A stretch of 64,000 nt of DNA from Tipula vernalis (taxonomy: Eukaryota; Arthropoda; Insecta; Diptera; Tipulidae). The position numbers were made by a program, and so were the translations under genes. The stretch lies in contig OY282559.1 of assembly GCA_958295665.1 (NCBI GenBank), positions 259,476,245 to 259,540,244 on the forward strand, given 5' to 3'. Positions 22,335-33,242 of the stretch are shown in pieces (positions within the stretch are counted from its first letter, which is position 1; the number at the start of each line of letters is the position of its first letter). The notes beneath the pieces are model-generated. The model saw nothing but the letters and a program-made list of their open reading frames with translations. It searched no databases and was not told the origin of the DNA.

Positions 22335-22560
22335 ACTTAGTATAAGCAATTTAGATACAAATTTAGAAATTTAGGAAAATTTTACCAAATTAGATTAAGA
22401 AATTTTGAAATTTAAAATTAGTTTTGTGATTTTTAAAAATTATATTTTTGTGAATTAGGACATATACAGTAGATTTTAAATTGTTTTACTCGGAATTTAG
22501 AAATTTTGAAACTTAGAGAAAACGTGTGGGTATATTCAGGAATTAGGAAAATCAAAATGT
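22335..22560. repeat. AAATTT-rich cryptic simple sequence
   Basis: Repeated variations on AAATTTAGAAATTTAGG and AAATTTTGAAATTTAAAA without fixed period. The same kind of sequence occurs at 45170-45430, 55380-58200 and 62515-62840. Confidence 0.6.
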
Positions 22561-22587
22561 TAAGAACTAAAAATACGACGGCGGTTC

Positions 22588-23040
22588 ATTTAGTCCGTGA
22601 TAAAAGAAAGAAGGCAATTGTTTTTTGATCAAAACTCAATTTATTTTTCAACATAGCCACCTTTTAGCTCGATATACTTAGCCCAAGGTTTTTCCAATTA
22701 CCTGATCCCTTCCAAATATAGGACTTCGGTAACTCTTCAAAATATGTGTTTGTTTCAGCAATCACCTCATCATTTGAGCTAAATCTTTTTTCGCTAAGCC
22801 ATTTTTCATATTCGGAAACAGGAAATAATCGCTGGGGGCCCAATCTGGCAAATATGGTGGATGCGAAAGCAATTCGAATCCCAACTCAAGGAATTTACCT
22901 TGTTGGCTGATAAACCCACCTTTGCCTTCTTCGGTGCCGATTCGCCGGAGGGTACCACTGTTTCGGCTGTTCCCTGGTCTCCGGGGTATGATAATGGACC
23001 CATGTTCAATCCATAGTTACGAATCGATTTAAAAACTCGG
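22588..23040 (-). pseudogene. Mariner (DD34D-type) transposase, internally deleted
   Basis: On the minus strand the upper part reads PSGESAPKKAKVGLSANKV (about 22892-22950), the block that precedes the first catalytic Asp in mariner transposases. It is joined directly to KFLELGFELLSHPPYLPDWAPSDYFLFPNMKK (normally HPPYSPDLAPSDYHLF, with the third catalytic Asp in PSD). The middle, with the first two catalytic Asp, is missing, so the junction near 22890 is an internal deletion. After a frameshift the C-terminal RFSSNDEVI...YFEELPKSY-like block follows. The downstream end is about 22588, where TTAGTCCGTGATAAAAG could be the terminus. Confidence 0.75.
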
Positions 23041-23059
23041 TAGGAGGTATTACGAATTA

Positions 23060-24340
23060 AGCAAATTTAATAAAATTAATTAAATCAAAAACGATTAAGG
23101 GTATAATTAGGAATTCAGTTAGTATAGCTAGATGAGATGACTGAGAATACATTTTTCATAATCCTCATTCAGATCGAAACTGAAGTGGCCAACTCTTAAT
23201 AATTACACCTTCTTCCAAAAAATTAATGAAATAAAGCCGCAATTATTTAAGGTATTTATGCACTATCGTTCGAAGGTACATTGATAAATTTGTTATACTT
23301 TAACTAAACATTTTAACATTTGTTCCTCCTTTACTTCCAATTATGAAAATCAAATACCATCTTCTGATTAAGGGACCTCAAGTAGCCCAAAATAAATTCA
23401 TGTAGCTAAACATTTAAAAGTTACTCGATATTTGAGCTTTTAACGTTAATAGGCGCCACTCTAAATCCTACATCTTGAAATCAGCGACATCAAAATGTTC
23501 CGACAATCCCCTTAGCTACTTCAGATATTTACATTCAAGAATAAATATTGCAAAGAAGCTTTTGAAAATTAAAAACAATTGAAGAAGAAAAAAAGTTGTT
23601 TTGACGTAGAACTACTTGCAGCTTTAATATTTCATGCTTTGGTAGCACATCACTCCTTTCGCTAGTATATTGCTCGGAAAAGAAAGATCTATGAAGATGC
23701 TAATGCCTTAAAAAGGCAAGATGATCTTCACAAATTATTTCTGTATGTGAAAATCGTCACCACGGAAGGTGGAGAGGAAATGAAAAATCCATTTTTTTAG
23801 TTTCGCTTTTTCATATTTAAATTTAGCGTAAAAAACCATTACGATCCATTACCATCATCACAGTAAATTTTTGAGTTTACGAAAAACATATATAGATCTC
23901 CGGCTGATAACTGAGGGCAGACTGGATTATTTTAAGGAAGACCAATGCTACGGATATTACTTCACAATTTCCTCGAAGTAATCTTGGATCTAGGTGCTTT
24001 TTAATAAAAACACTTCTTGGTGATCTAAATAACCTTTTAACAGTTCGCCCAAATCGAAGAAATAGAATGCGATTGTCAGTCGTTTTTTCGTTAAGGCACA
24101 GTTTAGAGCAAGCCTCCCGATCAATAATTGCTAACTAAATTGGCTTATTGAACCATCCAGGTGTCGCATTTTGGCATTTAATAAAAATTTTAACTGGCAC
24201 TTACATATGTATCAAATAAATAACAAATAAAGTCGTTAAAAAGAAAACTTTGTAATCAATTAATTTTTTAGCCAGCTAGCAAATAAGGAATCATCGATAA
24301 TATCTCGGTCTAATATCTCTCGGGCTGATCTTTCGATAAA
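23060..24340. other. Non-coding stretch
   Basis: No gene or element recognised on either strand. Confidence 0.45.
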
Positions 24341-24374
24341 TATTAGAGGTTTTAGATTTCTAAAGCATTTGTAA

Positions 24375-24790
24375 AACTATTTGTGGTGTTGTTGGATTGC
24401 AACATGCTTATATTAAAATCTCCAGCAATAAGAATATGCTGATAGTTTGGAGTAGACAATAAATTTTAAATATGTTTCACATCGCCAATTACGTTATAAA
24501 TAACACCCACTAGACTCCAATTTATATCGATATAAGTTTGAATGATCAAAAATTCTGTATTGCCAGTGGCAGATTTGATGATTGCACCCTGATTTGGTTT
24601 TCATGATGATTGCACCCTGATTTGGTTTTTTTTTGGTGCAAGAAAATTTTAGATGTTGCTTCAAAACATCAAAGATGATTAAGGTTATTAAATATTTCAG
24701 CATAAATGCATCATTGATTCCTTTATTCAAAAATTTACCAATTATGGATGGATGTATTCTCTGATGTTTCGAACTAATCCTGTACACAGA
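24375..24790 (-). pseudogene. LINE endonuclease fragment
   Basis: On the minus strand HILIAGDFNISMLQSNNTT (about 24385-24441) is the GDFN metal-binding block of a LINE endonuclease. Upstream in another frame SATGNTEFLIIQTYIDINW then LVGVIYN matches the I.V.IY.PP strand before it. A 28-bp tandem duplication (unit from 24577 and from 24605, containing TGATTGCACCCTGATTTGG) disrupts the frame. The rest of the element is absent. Confidence 0.6.
24577..24632. repeat. 28-bp tandem duplication
   Basis: GATGATTGCACCCTGATTTG followed by GTTTT occurs twice head to tail, at 24577 and 24605. It lies inside the LINE endonuclease fragment. Confidence 0.8.
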
Positions 24791-25274
24791 TTCAATGTAT
24801 AGATTATCAGCTTATGAAAGCATATTACATGACCGATGGTATTAACGTAATCCTAATCACTGACTTGAAGGTTCCACGAGTCATGCGTTCGCTCACATGT
24901 TTCAGAACACGTTTCCTCAAAACGAGCTTTAAGTACAGCTATAGCTCCGATTAAAAATTCGCCAATTTTCCGTTCACATTTCGTTCTATTGATCAAATAT
25001 TTTTATTTATTGATATTATTTATCACTTGGGAACGACAAAATACGTTTAGCTATTATTTCAGTTTAAATTTAAACCAACAATTGTTTGTGAATGTATGTA
25101 TAACTACAGCACAACTGTGATTTATACCCATCAATATATTAAAATTAATTAAAATTAGAGACAGCAGCAAAACACCCGTTAAGAACAGTAGCGGACTGGC
25201 AATTGTACCACCTAAAAACTTAAAAGCACGAATTTTAAAGATCTAAAGCTGGGCATCAATACCGAACGAACACA

Positions 25275-25890
25275 GTATTGGCGATCGTTTGCGCGCATTC
25301 GCTTATGTTCTGACAACGTCGATATATCAAAGAGAATTTGTCGTTTCTGTGTTTAAGGATTATTTGATTATGGCCGTTTTAGAAAGCAAATCTTGCACTT
25401 TTTATGTTAACAAAGAAGGTTTTTGGTTTTCCATTGTGTTTAGTTAGGAATTAATTTTGAAATAATTTTCTAAGACATTCTAAAATGAAACATTGGTGCA
25501 CAAAAGATTTGCATACATCCAAAAAAGATGGGTCGATCGACTTCTACGGGGATGATCCTTCGTCAAGGCAAGGTCGGATTTTATCATTTATCATTTATCG
25601 AGGCTCCATTCCTGAAAAAGTCGATTGGCCCCTGTTTTTTGAATACAGACAACTCTTATGTGCCGTAATGTTTATTTTTAGAGTGTCTTAGCGAACTATT
25701 CCAAATAAAAACAAAGATGCGTTTGTTAACACAAATAATGCAAAATTCATTTTTTGCAACGCTTTTTGCTTCTCTATCAAATAATCCTTAAACGTAGAAA
25801 CGACAAATTCTCTTTCATGTAACGACGTGAGTCAGAACATAAGCGAATGCTCGCTAAAGTTCGCCAAAACTATGCACAAATAAATTAAAA
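25275..25890. mobile_element. Long-TIR (MULE/foldback-like) non-autonomous element
   Basis: ATTCGCTTATGTTCTGAC at 25297-25314 is matched exactly on the opposite strand at 25831-25848. AGAGAATTTGTCGTTTC (25331-25347) is matched at 25797-25813, with GTTTAAGGATTATTTGAT alongside. Weaker similarity (GTTAACAAA) continues inwards, so each arm is perhaps 110-190 bp. The loop (25485-25691) has a 68-codon frame with no recognisable domain. Outer limits and target duplication are unclear. Confidence 0.6.
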
Positions 25891-26059
25891 ATCGTCTTTT
25901 TGTCAGATTTATGCTACGAAATCGATTTGGACTGAGTAATTTGATTTTACTGTCTTTGATAACACGATTTCTATCCTTTTTTGTAATTTTTCACAAAACA
26001 TATGAGAAATCATTTTTTTTCTAAGAAAATTTTTTAAATGAAAACGTTACAAATTCTTA

Positions 26060-27111
26060 CAGGGGTTGGCACTCGAAGTATTACCAACTTAATGCTGCTG
26101 TAGCAAACAAATGGTGCATGATACCTCGTTCATTTTTTGACAAGCGTCAGTCTGTTATGTTGTTTACAAGCCTACGGAAGCATATCGTTTTACGTCGCAG
26201 TTAAAAAGATTATCGAAATTGAATTCAAACACAACAGTGTTATTGCATTTGGCTGCAAAATCGCAACCGGCCATTGTTAATGAGCTACGACATTTACAAG
26301 TGAACAAAATTTTTGTGTATCGGACCATTACGCGTTACAATAAAACTGGTAGCATCAAAAAACACCATGGAGGTGGACATTCAAAATCAGCAACATCGCC
26401 AGAAATAGTAAGGGACGCATATTAAAAAATGAGCTACGATTGAAGCTCTACAAAATACAGAAAGTACAAGATTTAACATTTGCACAAAAGGCAATTCGCC
26501 TAGCAAGAGCAAAGGTGTTAAAATACTTCCACGTTCGTGGCGAGCTTCATAATTTGGTATTTTCTGATGAAAACATTTCTACGATTCAGCAATATGTAAA
26601 CAAACAAAACGATCGTGTTTGGTTCGAGTACAAATCAAAAGACAATTTAGACCAGCGAATTGCTATGCGAAAGCATCACTGATGGTTTGGGCCGCGGTGA
26701 AAAGATTTTAAACGATGCTTTGTTACCTTGGGCACGTAAACAATTCGTTAGAAACCATTGGACGTTTCAGCAACACTTGGCACCATCCTATAAAGCCCGT
26801 GAAACCCAAAACGTTTTTTACAAGAACAAATTACCAGCTTCATTTCTTCACAACAATGGCCACCATATTCACCGGACTTAAATCCAATGGATTTTTCCAT
26901 ATTGTCCATTCTACAGGCCAAAGTATTAACTAAAAAATATGAGACGGTCGACGCCTTAAAGATTGATCTTCGCCGAGAATGGTGCAAAATACGATCAGAC
27001 GACATTCGTGCAGCGTGTGAAGCCTTCTCGGACAGGTTTTGTAATAAAAATAATTAAAATTGACAAAGTTACAGCATTTTTAATAGCCAACACTTCGAGT
27101 GCCGACCCCTG
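26060..27111 (+). mobile_element. maT-like mariner transposon, full termini, internally deleted
   Basis: The termini are inverted: CAGGGGTTGGCACTCGAAGT at the left and CAGGGGTCGGCACTCGAAGT at the right (minus strand), with similarity continuing through AATGCTG. TA precedes the left end (26058-26059); the right flank is CA, a decayed TA. The 1052 bp between hold a broken transposase. The element is therefore bounded at both ends but dead. Confidence 0.8.
26219..27056 (+). pseudogene. Tc1/mariner transposase (maT-like), broken
   Basis: An N-terminal helix-turn-helix (SQPAIVNELRHLQVNKIFVY, then RTITRYNKTGSI and a GGGH basic patch) ends at 26425. About 30 residues are missing before LKNELRLKLYKIQKVQDLT in another frame. 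LVFSDEN carries the first catalytic Asp. After a deletion following MVWAAV, the WTFQQHLAPSYKAR block has His where the second catalytic Asp should be. A frameshift leads to QQWPPYSPDLNPMDFS, with the third catalytic Asp, then LRREW.KI and RAACEAF.DRF. Spacing from the His to the last Asp is 37-38 residues depending on the shift, which fits DD37D (maT) better than DD34D. Confidence 0.78.
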
Positions 27112-27572
27112 CAATTATGATCTCTGAGATATTTTCATAATTATTTGAATTTCAACATATGTCTATAATTAGGTCAATGATAACAATAGACAAATGACAA
27201 TATTATCTTTCTAACGGTAAACAATTTATAGTCAAAATAAATGTCGTATATGTTTGCATTTATTGTTTCTCTATTCTTTCATTATCTCGTTGCAACAAAA
27301 TATGGTCTTATACCACTTTTAAAACAACGGCTTATGAGCATCGCTTAAGAAAATCATTTTCATTTTCTTATAATAATTAATATACCATATTTAAACCAAA
27401 ATTTATAAAATGTCCACAACAACAGCATTCTGATCAAATCGAAATAAAAGCTTACTAAAAATAGTGTGGCCACTAAGCCAATACACATTGCATAGATGGC
27501 AAAAATTACCTCTTGGAAAAATTTCAAGTTCAAAAATTGTAAAAAAAGCAAAACAAATTAATAAAATATTAT

Positions 27573-27994
27573 TGTTACGATTTTGCCTTGTCAATCAAGG
27601 TTCGAATCACTCGATTGTGAATAAAAACAAAACAATTCAATTAATTACCAACGAATTTATTATGTCACACAAAAATTAATACAACACAATTAATTAAAGA
27701 TAATTCACAAAATCACTTTATTATAACAGTTGTCCAAAAACAATTTTTAAAGAACTTTCCAATTCACTTTATAATCCTTATACTTTCGCTTATCAAAAAC
27801 TAATCATCCAATTCGACTTCGTTCGCTTTTTTATATATACAAACCAAACTTCTATAAATTTTATGACTTTAGCCAATAAGAATAGTCTAGAAACATTTAG
27901 AACAGTTTTATCGTGGAAAATTCCATTTTAGTACAGTTAAACATTGAACTATTAATGAAACTTATTCTATTACTCCCTAGGTGTCACCATAACA
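27573..27994 (-). mobile_element. Solo LTR, copy B (422 bp)
   Basis: The reverse complement starts TGTTATGGTGACACCTAGGG and ends GATTCGAACCTTGATTGAC...CGTAACA, matching copy A at 16089-16525. The TATA-like element is conserved (TATATATAAAAAAGCGAA in this orientation, near 27825-27840). Internal sequence has diverged considerably. No adjacent internal region is found. Confidence 0.68.
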
Positions 27995-28897
27995 ATATTT
28001 AGAACGTGTGAAAATTTTGTGATTAAATAATTTTTTTTCGTAATTTTCTGTAAACAACTATAGACATCTGACGTACACTAGTAAAACTAGAGGTAAATTT
28101 AGCACTAGTACTATTTTACTTCGCCAGAGCACAAATTAGATAACTACAGTTATCTATCTATTTTTCAAAATGAAAGTTGGAAGCGATTCGAACACCTTTG
28201 TTTAGACACAATATTTTTGCTTTTTCATTGAAAGACTTGAAGCTAGAAAACAACATTTGTACTATGGATCCCTATGGCGAACAATGAAAAGTTAAAACTC
28301 GAAAATGAGAGTGCAGAAACGAGTCATAGTTCTTACTAACGCTCGTACATCAAATTTCACTTTCGTATTGCATTGCTTCATTTTCTTCACTTTTTATTAT
28401 TGTACTATAGTTCTCACCGTGCAGTACAGTTGAATATTTGTCCTTGTCTGCTTTGATTGTTTTCTAAACGCGGTATTAAAAAACGAACTAAAATGGTGGC
28501 ATATGTGTACTTCTTGGGTTAAGTAATGTCAAAACAAACAAAACACTACGAGAAGTAGCTTTGTTGCAACTTAAAATAAAAATTAAAATTATTTAAAAAT
28601 GGATAATTTGATAACAAGTAAGTAATGTATATTGCGGAATTACATTTAATAAATATTTATCAGAATGATTTTCTTTAAAGCGTTGAAGCAACGGCTGAAG
28701 ATTAAGGGGGCAAACTATATGGGAGGAATGAGGCAGCTCTTATTGAAAGGTAATTTGAAGACCAATTAAAAAAGTAACCATTAAAATACAGAATTTAATT
28801 AAATAAATTGCAAACAAAATGTTCAGTCACTTGGAAGACAAAGAATTTAGATAGGAAGCCGTACGTACTTCATACGCTTTATTTCACTCGATTATCG
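27995..28897. other. Non-coding stretch
   Basis: No recognised gene or repeat. Confidence 0.45.
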
Positions 28898-28898
28898 A

Positions 28899-28932
28899 GA
28901 AAATTATTTATTTATTTTATTTATTTATTTAA
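28899..28932 (-). repeat. LINE 3' tail, TTTA repeats on plus strand
   Basis: TTATTTATTTATTTTATTTA continuing TTTATTTAATT; on the minus strand this is the AAAT-repeat tail of the LINE and marks its 3' end. Confidence 0.6.
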
Positions 28933-29104
28933 TTATACACAAATAAGGCATAGCCTTTTTACAATATCCAGGGATATATTCCTATGTGTATTCCAGCAAT
29001 TACACAGAAAAATAATTAGAACAATAATTAAAATTAAATATAATATAATTAAAAATACAGAAGAAAAGATTAAGAACAAAAAAAAACGAATTAATGGAAA
29101 CGAA

Positions 29105-30300
29105 TTATGTGCCAATCAGCCCCTCGAGGTACAGTCCCTTGAAACCACGCAAATTAGATGCTGCCTTTATAGACGGATTCAGACTATTCCAGAGCTTCAC
29201 TCCATGGATAAAGAAAGCACGTTGTCTTGGCTTAGTTTTGCATGATTTAGGCAAATTTAAATTTAATGCCCTCTGCGATTTCGAGAATTTCAGTTTATCA
29301 TAAAGGTAGTTCGGAACTTTATTTTTAGTCAAACGAAACATCACAGTCAACACCGACAGCTCCAAAAACTGGTTCAAGCTTACACCAAATATCTGTACAG
29401 AAAGATGCGAAATAGGATCGCCCATTCGCTTCAAAAATATGTATCTAGCACAAGCATTAAAAGCAACCTTTAACTTTCGCAGAGACTTCTTGGAACATTG
29501 CGAATATATCGAAGAACAATATGAAAGTAAAGGTCCCATAAGAGTACGAATGACATGACATTTCACATCACTTGAAATAAATTTCGCGGTGCACCACAAT
29601 TTACCTAAGATACCATAAATTTTACCACATAGGTTATTAACATGGGTACTCCAATTTAATTTAGTGTCTGTGATCAACCCCAGACTCTTGATAACGTCAC
29701 AAAACTCAATTCTGTGATTGTCAATTAAAAGACTGTTTATCGGTAAATTTATACGTTTTTTGTTAGTTATTAGTATGGCTTGTGACTTCGCAGGATTGAT
29801 TTGAAGTTTGTGCACTTTGGACCATTCCAAAATATTACACAAAGCTTGATTTAGATTATTAATCACAGCGTCAACCGAATCAATATCCCCGAAAGAATAG
29901 ATTTGCAAATCATCCGCAAAAAAGTGATAGCAAATGTTTCCCGTTTGTTTAATTGTTTGACAAATTTGATTTATGTACAATGAAAACAGAATAGGTCCTA
30001 AAATAGATCCTTGAGGAACCCCAGATGTGACAAAAATGTTGTCGCTAAAGTTGCCATGATATTTTACAGATTGTTGTCGCAGATGCAAGTAAGAACCTAT
30101 AAGTTGACAAGCACTCTTGAAGAAGTTATATTCATAACATAGTTTCGATAACAACATAGCGTGGTCTACTTTATTAAATGCCTTAGAAAAGTTTAAGAGA
30201 ATCAAAACTGCAACTTTACCATCTTCAATATTAATAGTAATATCATCAGTAACTTTCAACAAGGCAGTTGTAGTATTGTGCTTGGCACGAAATCCAGATT
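29105..30300 (-). pseudogene. LINE reverse transcriptase core and C-terminus
   Basis: A 385-codon open frame. The frame also covers SGFRAKHNTTTALLKV just upstream of 30262. Motif A reads LLNFSKAFNKVDHAML, with Asn where the catalytic Asp of LDFSKAFD belongs. Motif B is SGVPQGSILGPILFSLYIN, motif C HFFADDLQIYSF with both Asp, and motif D VHKLQINPAKSQ. The thumb block LGLITDTKLNWSTHVNNLC is followed by a CR1/Jockey-like tail (RAFFIHGVKLWNSLNPSI). The motif A change means the protein could not polymerise even though the frame is open. Confidence 0.85.
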
Positions 30301-30690
30301 ATAGTTCATCCAATAGGTTATGTTTAGCAATAAAGCCACTGATCTGAGCATGAAGAATTCTTTCAAAAACCTTAGATAATATTGGTATAATATACTTATA
30401 AGACGAAAATCAGTTACAGTAGATGGATTCGGTATTTTTGAAATAGGCGAAATTGTCGCAATTTTCCACGCATCAGGAAATATCGATTTTGTGAGGCCAG
30501 AATTTATAATAAAAGTTAAGTGAGGTAACAAAACCGGAAGTAGAATTTGAATGAGGTTAAGTGGAATACCATCAACTCCTACAGAACTCGATTTGATTTT
30601 ATCCAGATGGAAACAAACTTCTTCGGCAGAAACATTTTTAAAGTAGAAAGCATTTACGTCAGCGGCAGAATGAACTACATCACAATAGTT
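30256..30690 (-). pseudogene. LINE reverse transcriptase amino-terminal part
   Basis: The minus strand has SAEEVCFHLDKIKSSSVGVDGIP (30550-30640), then LLPHLTFIINSG...IFPDAWKIATISPISKI and FRLISILY, the finger region of the RT before motif A. Frameshifts separate it from the core near 30300-30390. Confidence 0.75.
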
Positions 30691-30699
30691 ATTTGTGTA

Positions 30700-31110
30700 T
30701 CAAGAGCGCAAAGTGCCAGTTTGTCACGCGAGAAAGGAAATTGCTGGCCGACGGGACGGAGGCCAGCAACCTTTCGAGCGTGACAAACAACTATGCGGAC
30801 GTGTTTCACACTTTATTTTTCCTACAATCATTTTAAAAAATATAATAAAAAGATAATTTTGTAGTAAAATTTACTATACTGACAATACGATTTTATTTTA
30901 GGACCGACATTTTGTTCAATCGAGTAGTCAAAGATTTTTTTTATTTTTCATAAAGAAAAACAAAAATATGGTTTGATGTTTTATACAAACATTAGTCTTT
31001 CTTAAAAATTAGCGTGCGGTTTCAAGTTTTGTCACACGTTTCTAAGAGAAACGTGTGACAAAGTAATTTGTTTATTAACTGTCAAAAAAACAGACACTTT
31101 GGGCTTTGAA
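30700..31110. mobile_element. Hairpin-rich MITE inserted in the LINE
   Basis: A ~410-bp block without coding content splits the LINE between its linker and RT. Its ends have AAAGTGCCAGTTTGTCA (30709) and, inverted, TGACAGTTAA...GACACTTT (about 31078-31101). Just inside are strong hairpins: GTTTGTCACGC...GCGTGACAAAC (30719-30788) with GGAAATTGCTGGCC / GGCCAGCAACC, and TTTGTCACACGTTTC / GAAACGTGTGACAAA (31029-31061). Exact ends and target duplication are uncertain. Confidence 0.55.
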
Positions 31111-31133
31111 AACAGAGAAAAAAAGCCTGCTTT

Positions 31134-31652
31134 TCACGGCGATTGTAGGAAAACAAAATTTACATCGTTGGAGTTGAAAACCGAACCGAAGTAACTATTG
31201 AACTCATCAGAGGTAATGTCACATTTACACTCCGGAATTGGCGGATTTACATATGTGTTGAAGTTCTTCCAGAACAATTTACTCGTAGTATTATTGCTAA
31301 AACGATCATTAAAAAACTGGCATTTGGCAGCTTTGATCATATAATTTACTTTATTACGAGCTCTAACGTATTTTAACCTATTAATGTCAGTCTTATGCTT
31401 TCTCCAATTCTCATGTAGAAAATCACGAATATTACGGTGCAATAAAATATTATTATTAAAATACAGACCACGCACTTTACGCTTCTCACAAATCATTTTT
31501 AGTGGTACAAAGTTATCAATAAGATAACTTATAAATGAATTTAAAAGTAATAACTGTTTATTAACATCACAAAAATGATATAATGATGCCCAATTGAATG
31601 AATTAGCAGCCATCAGTAGCGCGTCCTTGTCAATATTCCAGAAATCTCTCAC
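31134..31652 (-). pseudogene. LINE linker between endonuclease and RT
   Basis: A 172-codon frame. It reads SYLIDNFVPLKMI (normally ...FVP.K), KHKTDINRLKYVRARNKVNYMIKAAKCQFF and TSKLFWKNFNTYV (normally K.FW..I), the conserved connector of CR1/Jockey-type ORF2 proteins. It ends where the hairpin-rich insert begins. Confidence 0.75.
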
Positions 31653-31735
31653 GTAAATAAATTGGTTACGGCATAAGTGGCAGAATCACCCACAAAATTA
31701 GTAGCTACCTTTGAGACTAATCCAAGCCCATAAGA

Positions 31736-32202
31736 TTACATTAATGATTTTAGTTCTTTAGCCGTAGGTGTTGAAACGAGACAGTCAATATTAAAGTCAC
31801 CAACAATAATATCCTCATTATATCGTGTCATAAGAACACTTAAGACAGTTTCAAGATCTTTTAGGAATCCTAATTTCGAGGACTCCAATTTGAGTGGATT
31901 GTATACTACACCCAGGACCATTTTCATGTTAAGTTGATTTCTAATTTCAATGAAGATTATGTCGAATAAAGAGTTTCTTGCATTAGTGTCTATAACTTTT
32001 GGATTTAGAAATTTTTTGACATAAACACCAACACCACCAGAACGCCGCCCCGAACGATCTTTACGAAATAGAGTAAAATTGTCAAGATCAAAATAAAATG
32101 TTTACTAGAGTGTTTAGATTTCAACCATGTTTCTGAAACGGCAATAGCATGAAACGGGATGTCCTTAACGATTAACTTCAATTCTTCAAAATTAGGAACC
32201 AA
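31736..32202 (-). pseudogene. LINE endonuclease, fragmented
   Basis: Frame 32005-32202 (minus) has FEELKLIVKDIPFHAIAVSETWL (ETWL is the catalytic Glu block) and RGGGV-like RGGVLVV. After shifts, frame 31736-31927 has MVLGVVYNPLKLESS (normally V.YRPP) and DIIVGDFNIDCL (GDFN block). Upstream, LVPNFEELK indicates the ORF2 start region. Broken into at least three frames. Confidence 0.8.
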
Positions 32203-32600
32203 ACTAACAGGATTTAAATGGCAGAAGTTAAATAAAACGTTATTGTCAGGTAGGGATGATTTTAAAACAACAATTATGTAGTCTGTATCTCATCAGACAC
32301 TGTATTGGTTTAGTACCCTTTTAATAAATATTTATCAAAAGAGACGATTCAAACTACGATAAACGATCAAAATATAGCGCTATTGCCACTAATTGGAAGC
32401 TCTGGGTAGATTGAGTTCGATTGCTCCCTATCATCATTTTGTTCTGCGGCATCTGATTGTATACATTAGCATCATTTACAATAAGAAGCGTTCTGCGCCT
32501 AATATATTTCGAAGATTGCGATTCATGGCTGGTTTTTGGTAAGTTTTGGCTGGGAATCACATTAGATTTTAAATAAAGCTTTTTACTACCGAAAATTACA

Positions 32601-33208
32601 AATAAACGTGGTAAACTTTAAATAACCAAGCTTACTAAATTGATTTGGTTTATAATTTGGTTCTGCAAAGTTTGGCATGCGTACAACTTTATTAAATTAT
32701 ATTTACGGTTTAATTCACAAGTTCAATATTTTCCATACAAATTTTTCATATTTTGGCTTTTTAGCCCAAGAAGCCCAGTAAAGATATCTACTTTTTTAAT
32801 TGTGTTTCATATTGCGTATTGCACGAACAATGAACAATTGTACACTGTAATGTAAGATTTGAATAGAAACCTTAGTTTTCCTTTACGGAATTATTAAACT
32901 GTGCGGCCTGGTTTGATGGGTCGATTAAACATTTTCGCAAACATGATTGCACAAAATTTTTGTTTACATTCTCAGTGGAGACATAATAACTCATAATTTG
33001 GATAGTCTGCATATAGTTTTACGATTTTTTATAATTTAAAACGTCCCCGGAAGCCAGCCACTAGATATGGATTCCACATTCATGAGACTTTTTGTGCTTA
33101 CGACTAAAACCATAACTACCTAGTAACGAGAGGCAATTTCTTAGTATTAAATAAACTATTTTTGAAAAAACATTTTGAGAAACGTTTCATTTATTTTTTC
33201 AGATTTCG
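32601..33208. other. Non-coding stretch
   Basis: No recognised gene; the frame at 32640-32855 shows no family motif. Confidence 0.45.
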
Positions 33209-33242
33209 TCGGCCGCATTATGAAAAACTTTGAGAAGCCCTG
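33209..33242. mobile_element. hAT-type terminal sequence (right end)
   Basis: CGGCCGCATTATGAAAAACT followed by TTGAGAAGCCCTG is, on the minus strand, CAGGGCTTCTCAAAGTTTTTC...GCGGCC, a Charlie-like hAT end. The 8 bp after it, TTTTAGAC, match 7 of 8 of the bases preceding the left-type end at 17751. The adjacent inner sequence shows no transposase. Confidence 0.55.

Larger units (their letters stand above)
28899..32600 (-). mobile_element. Non-LTR retrotransposon (CR1/Jockey-like), minus strand, interrupted
   Basis: In minus-strand order: endonuclease pieces (32202-31736), linker (31652-31134), a hairpin-rich insert (about 31110-30700), the RT amino part (30690-30256), the RT core and thumb (30262-29105), and a 3' tail of TTTA/TAAA repeats at 28899-28932. 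Several stops and shifts make it inactive. Sequence 32354-32560 may be the end of ORF1 but has no recognised motif. Confidence 0.82.

Noticed and set aside
22806..23009. Reading the 67-codon minus-strand frame as a novel small protein
   Set aside because: Its middle matches the mariner GESAPKKAKVGLSANKV block and the rest is out-of-frame mariner sequence after the deletion.
29094..29303. Plus-strand frame of 69 codons
   Set aside because: It is opposite the C-terminus of the minus-strand LINE RT.
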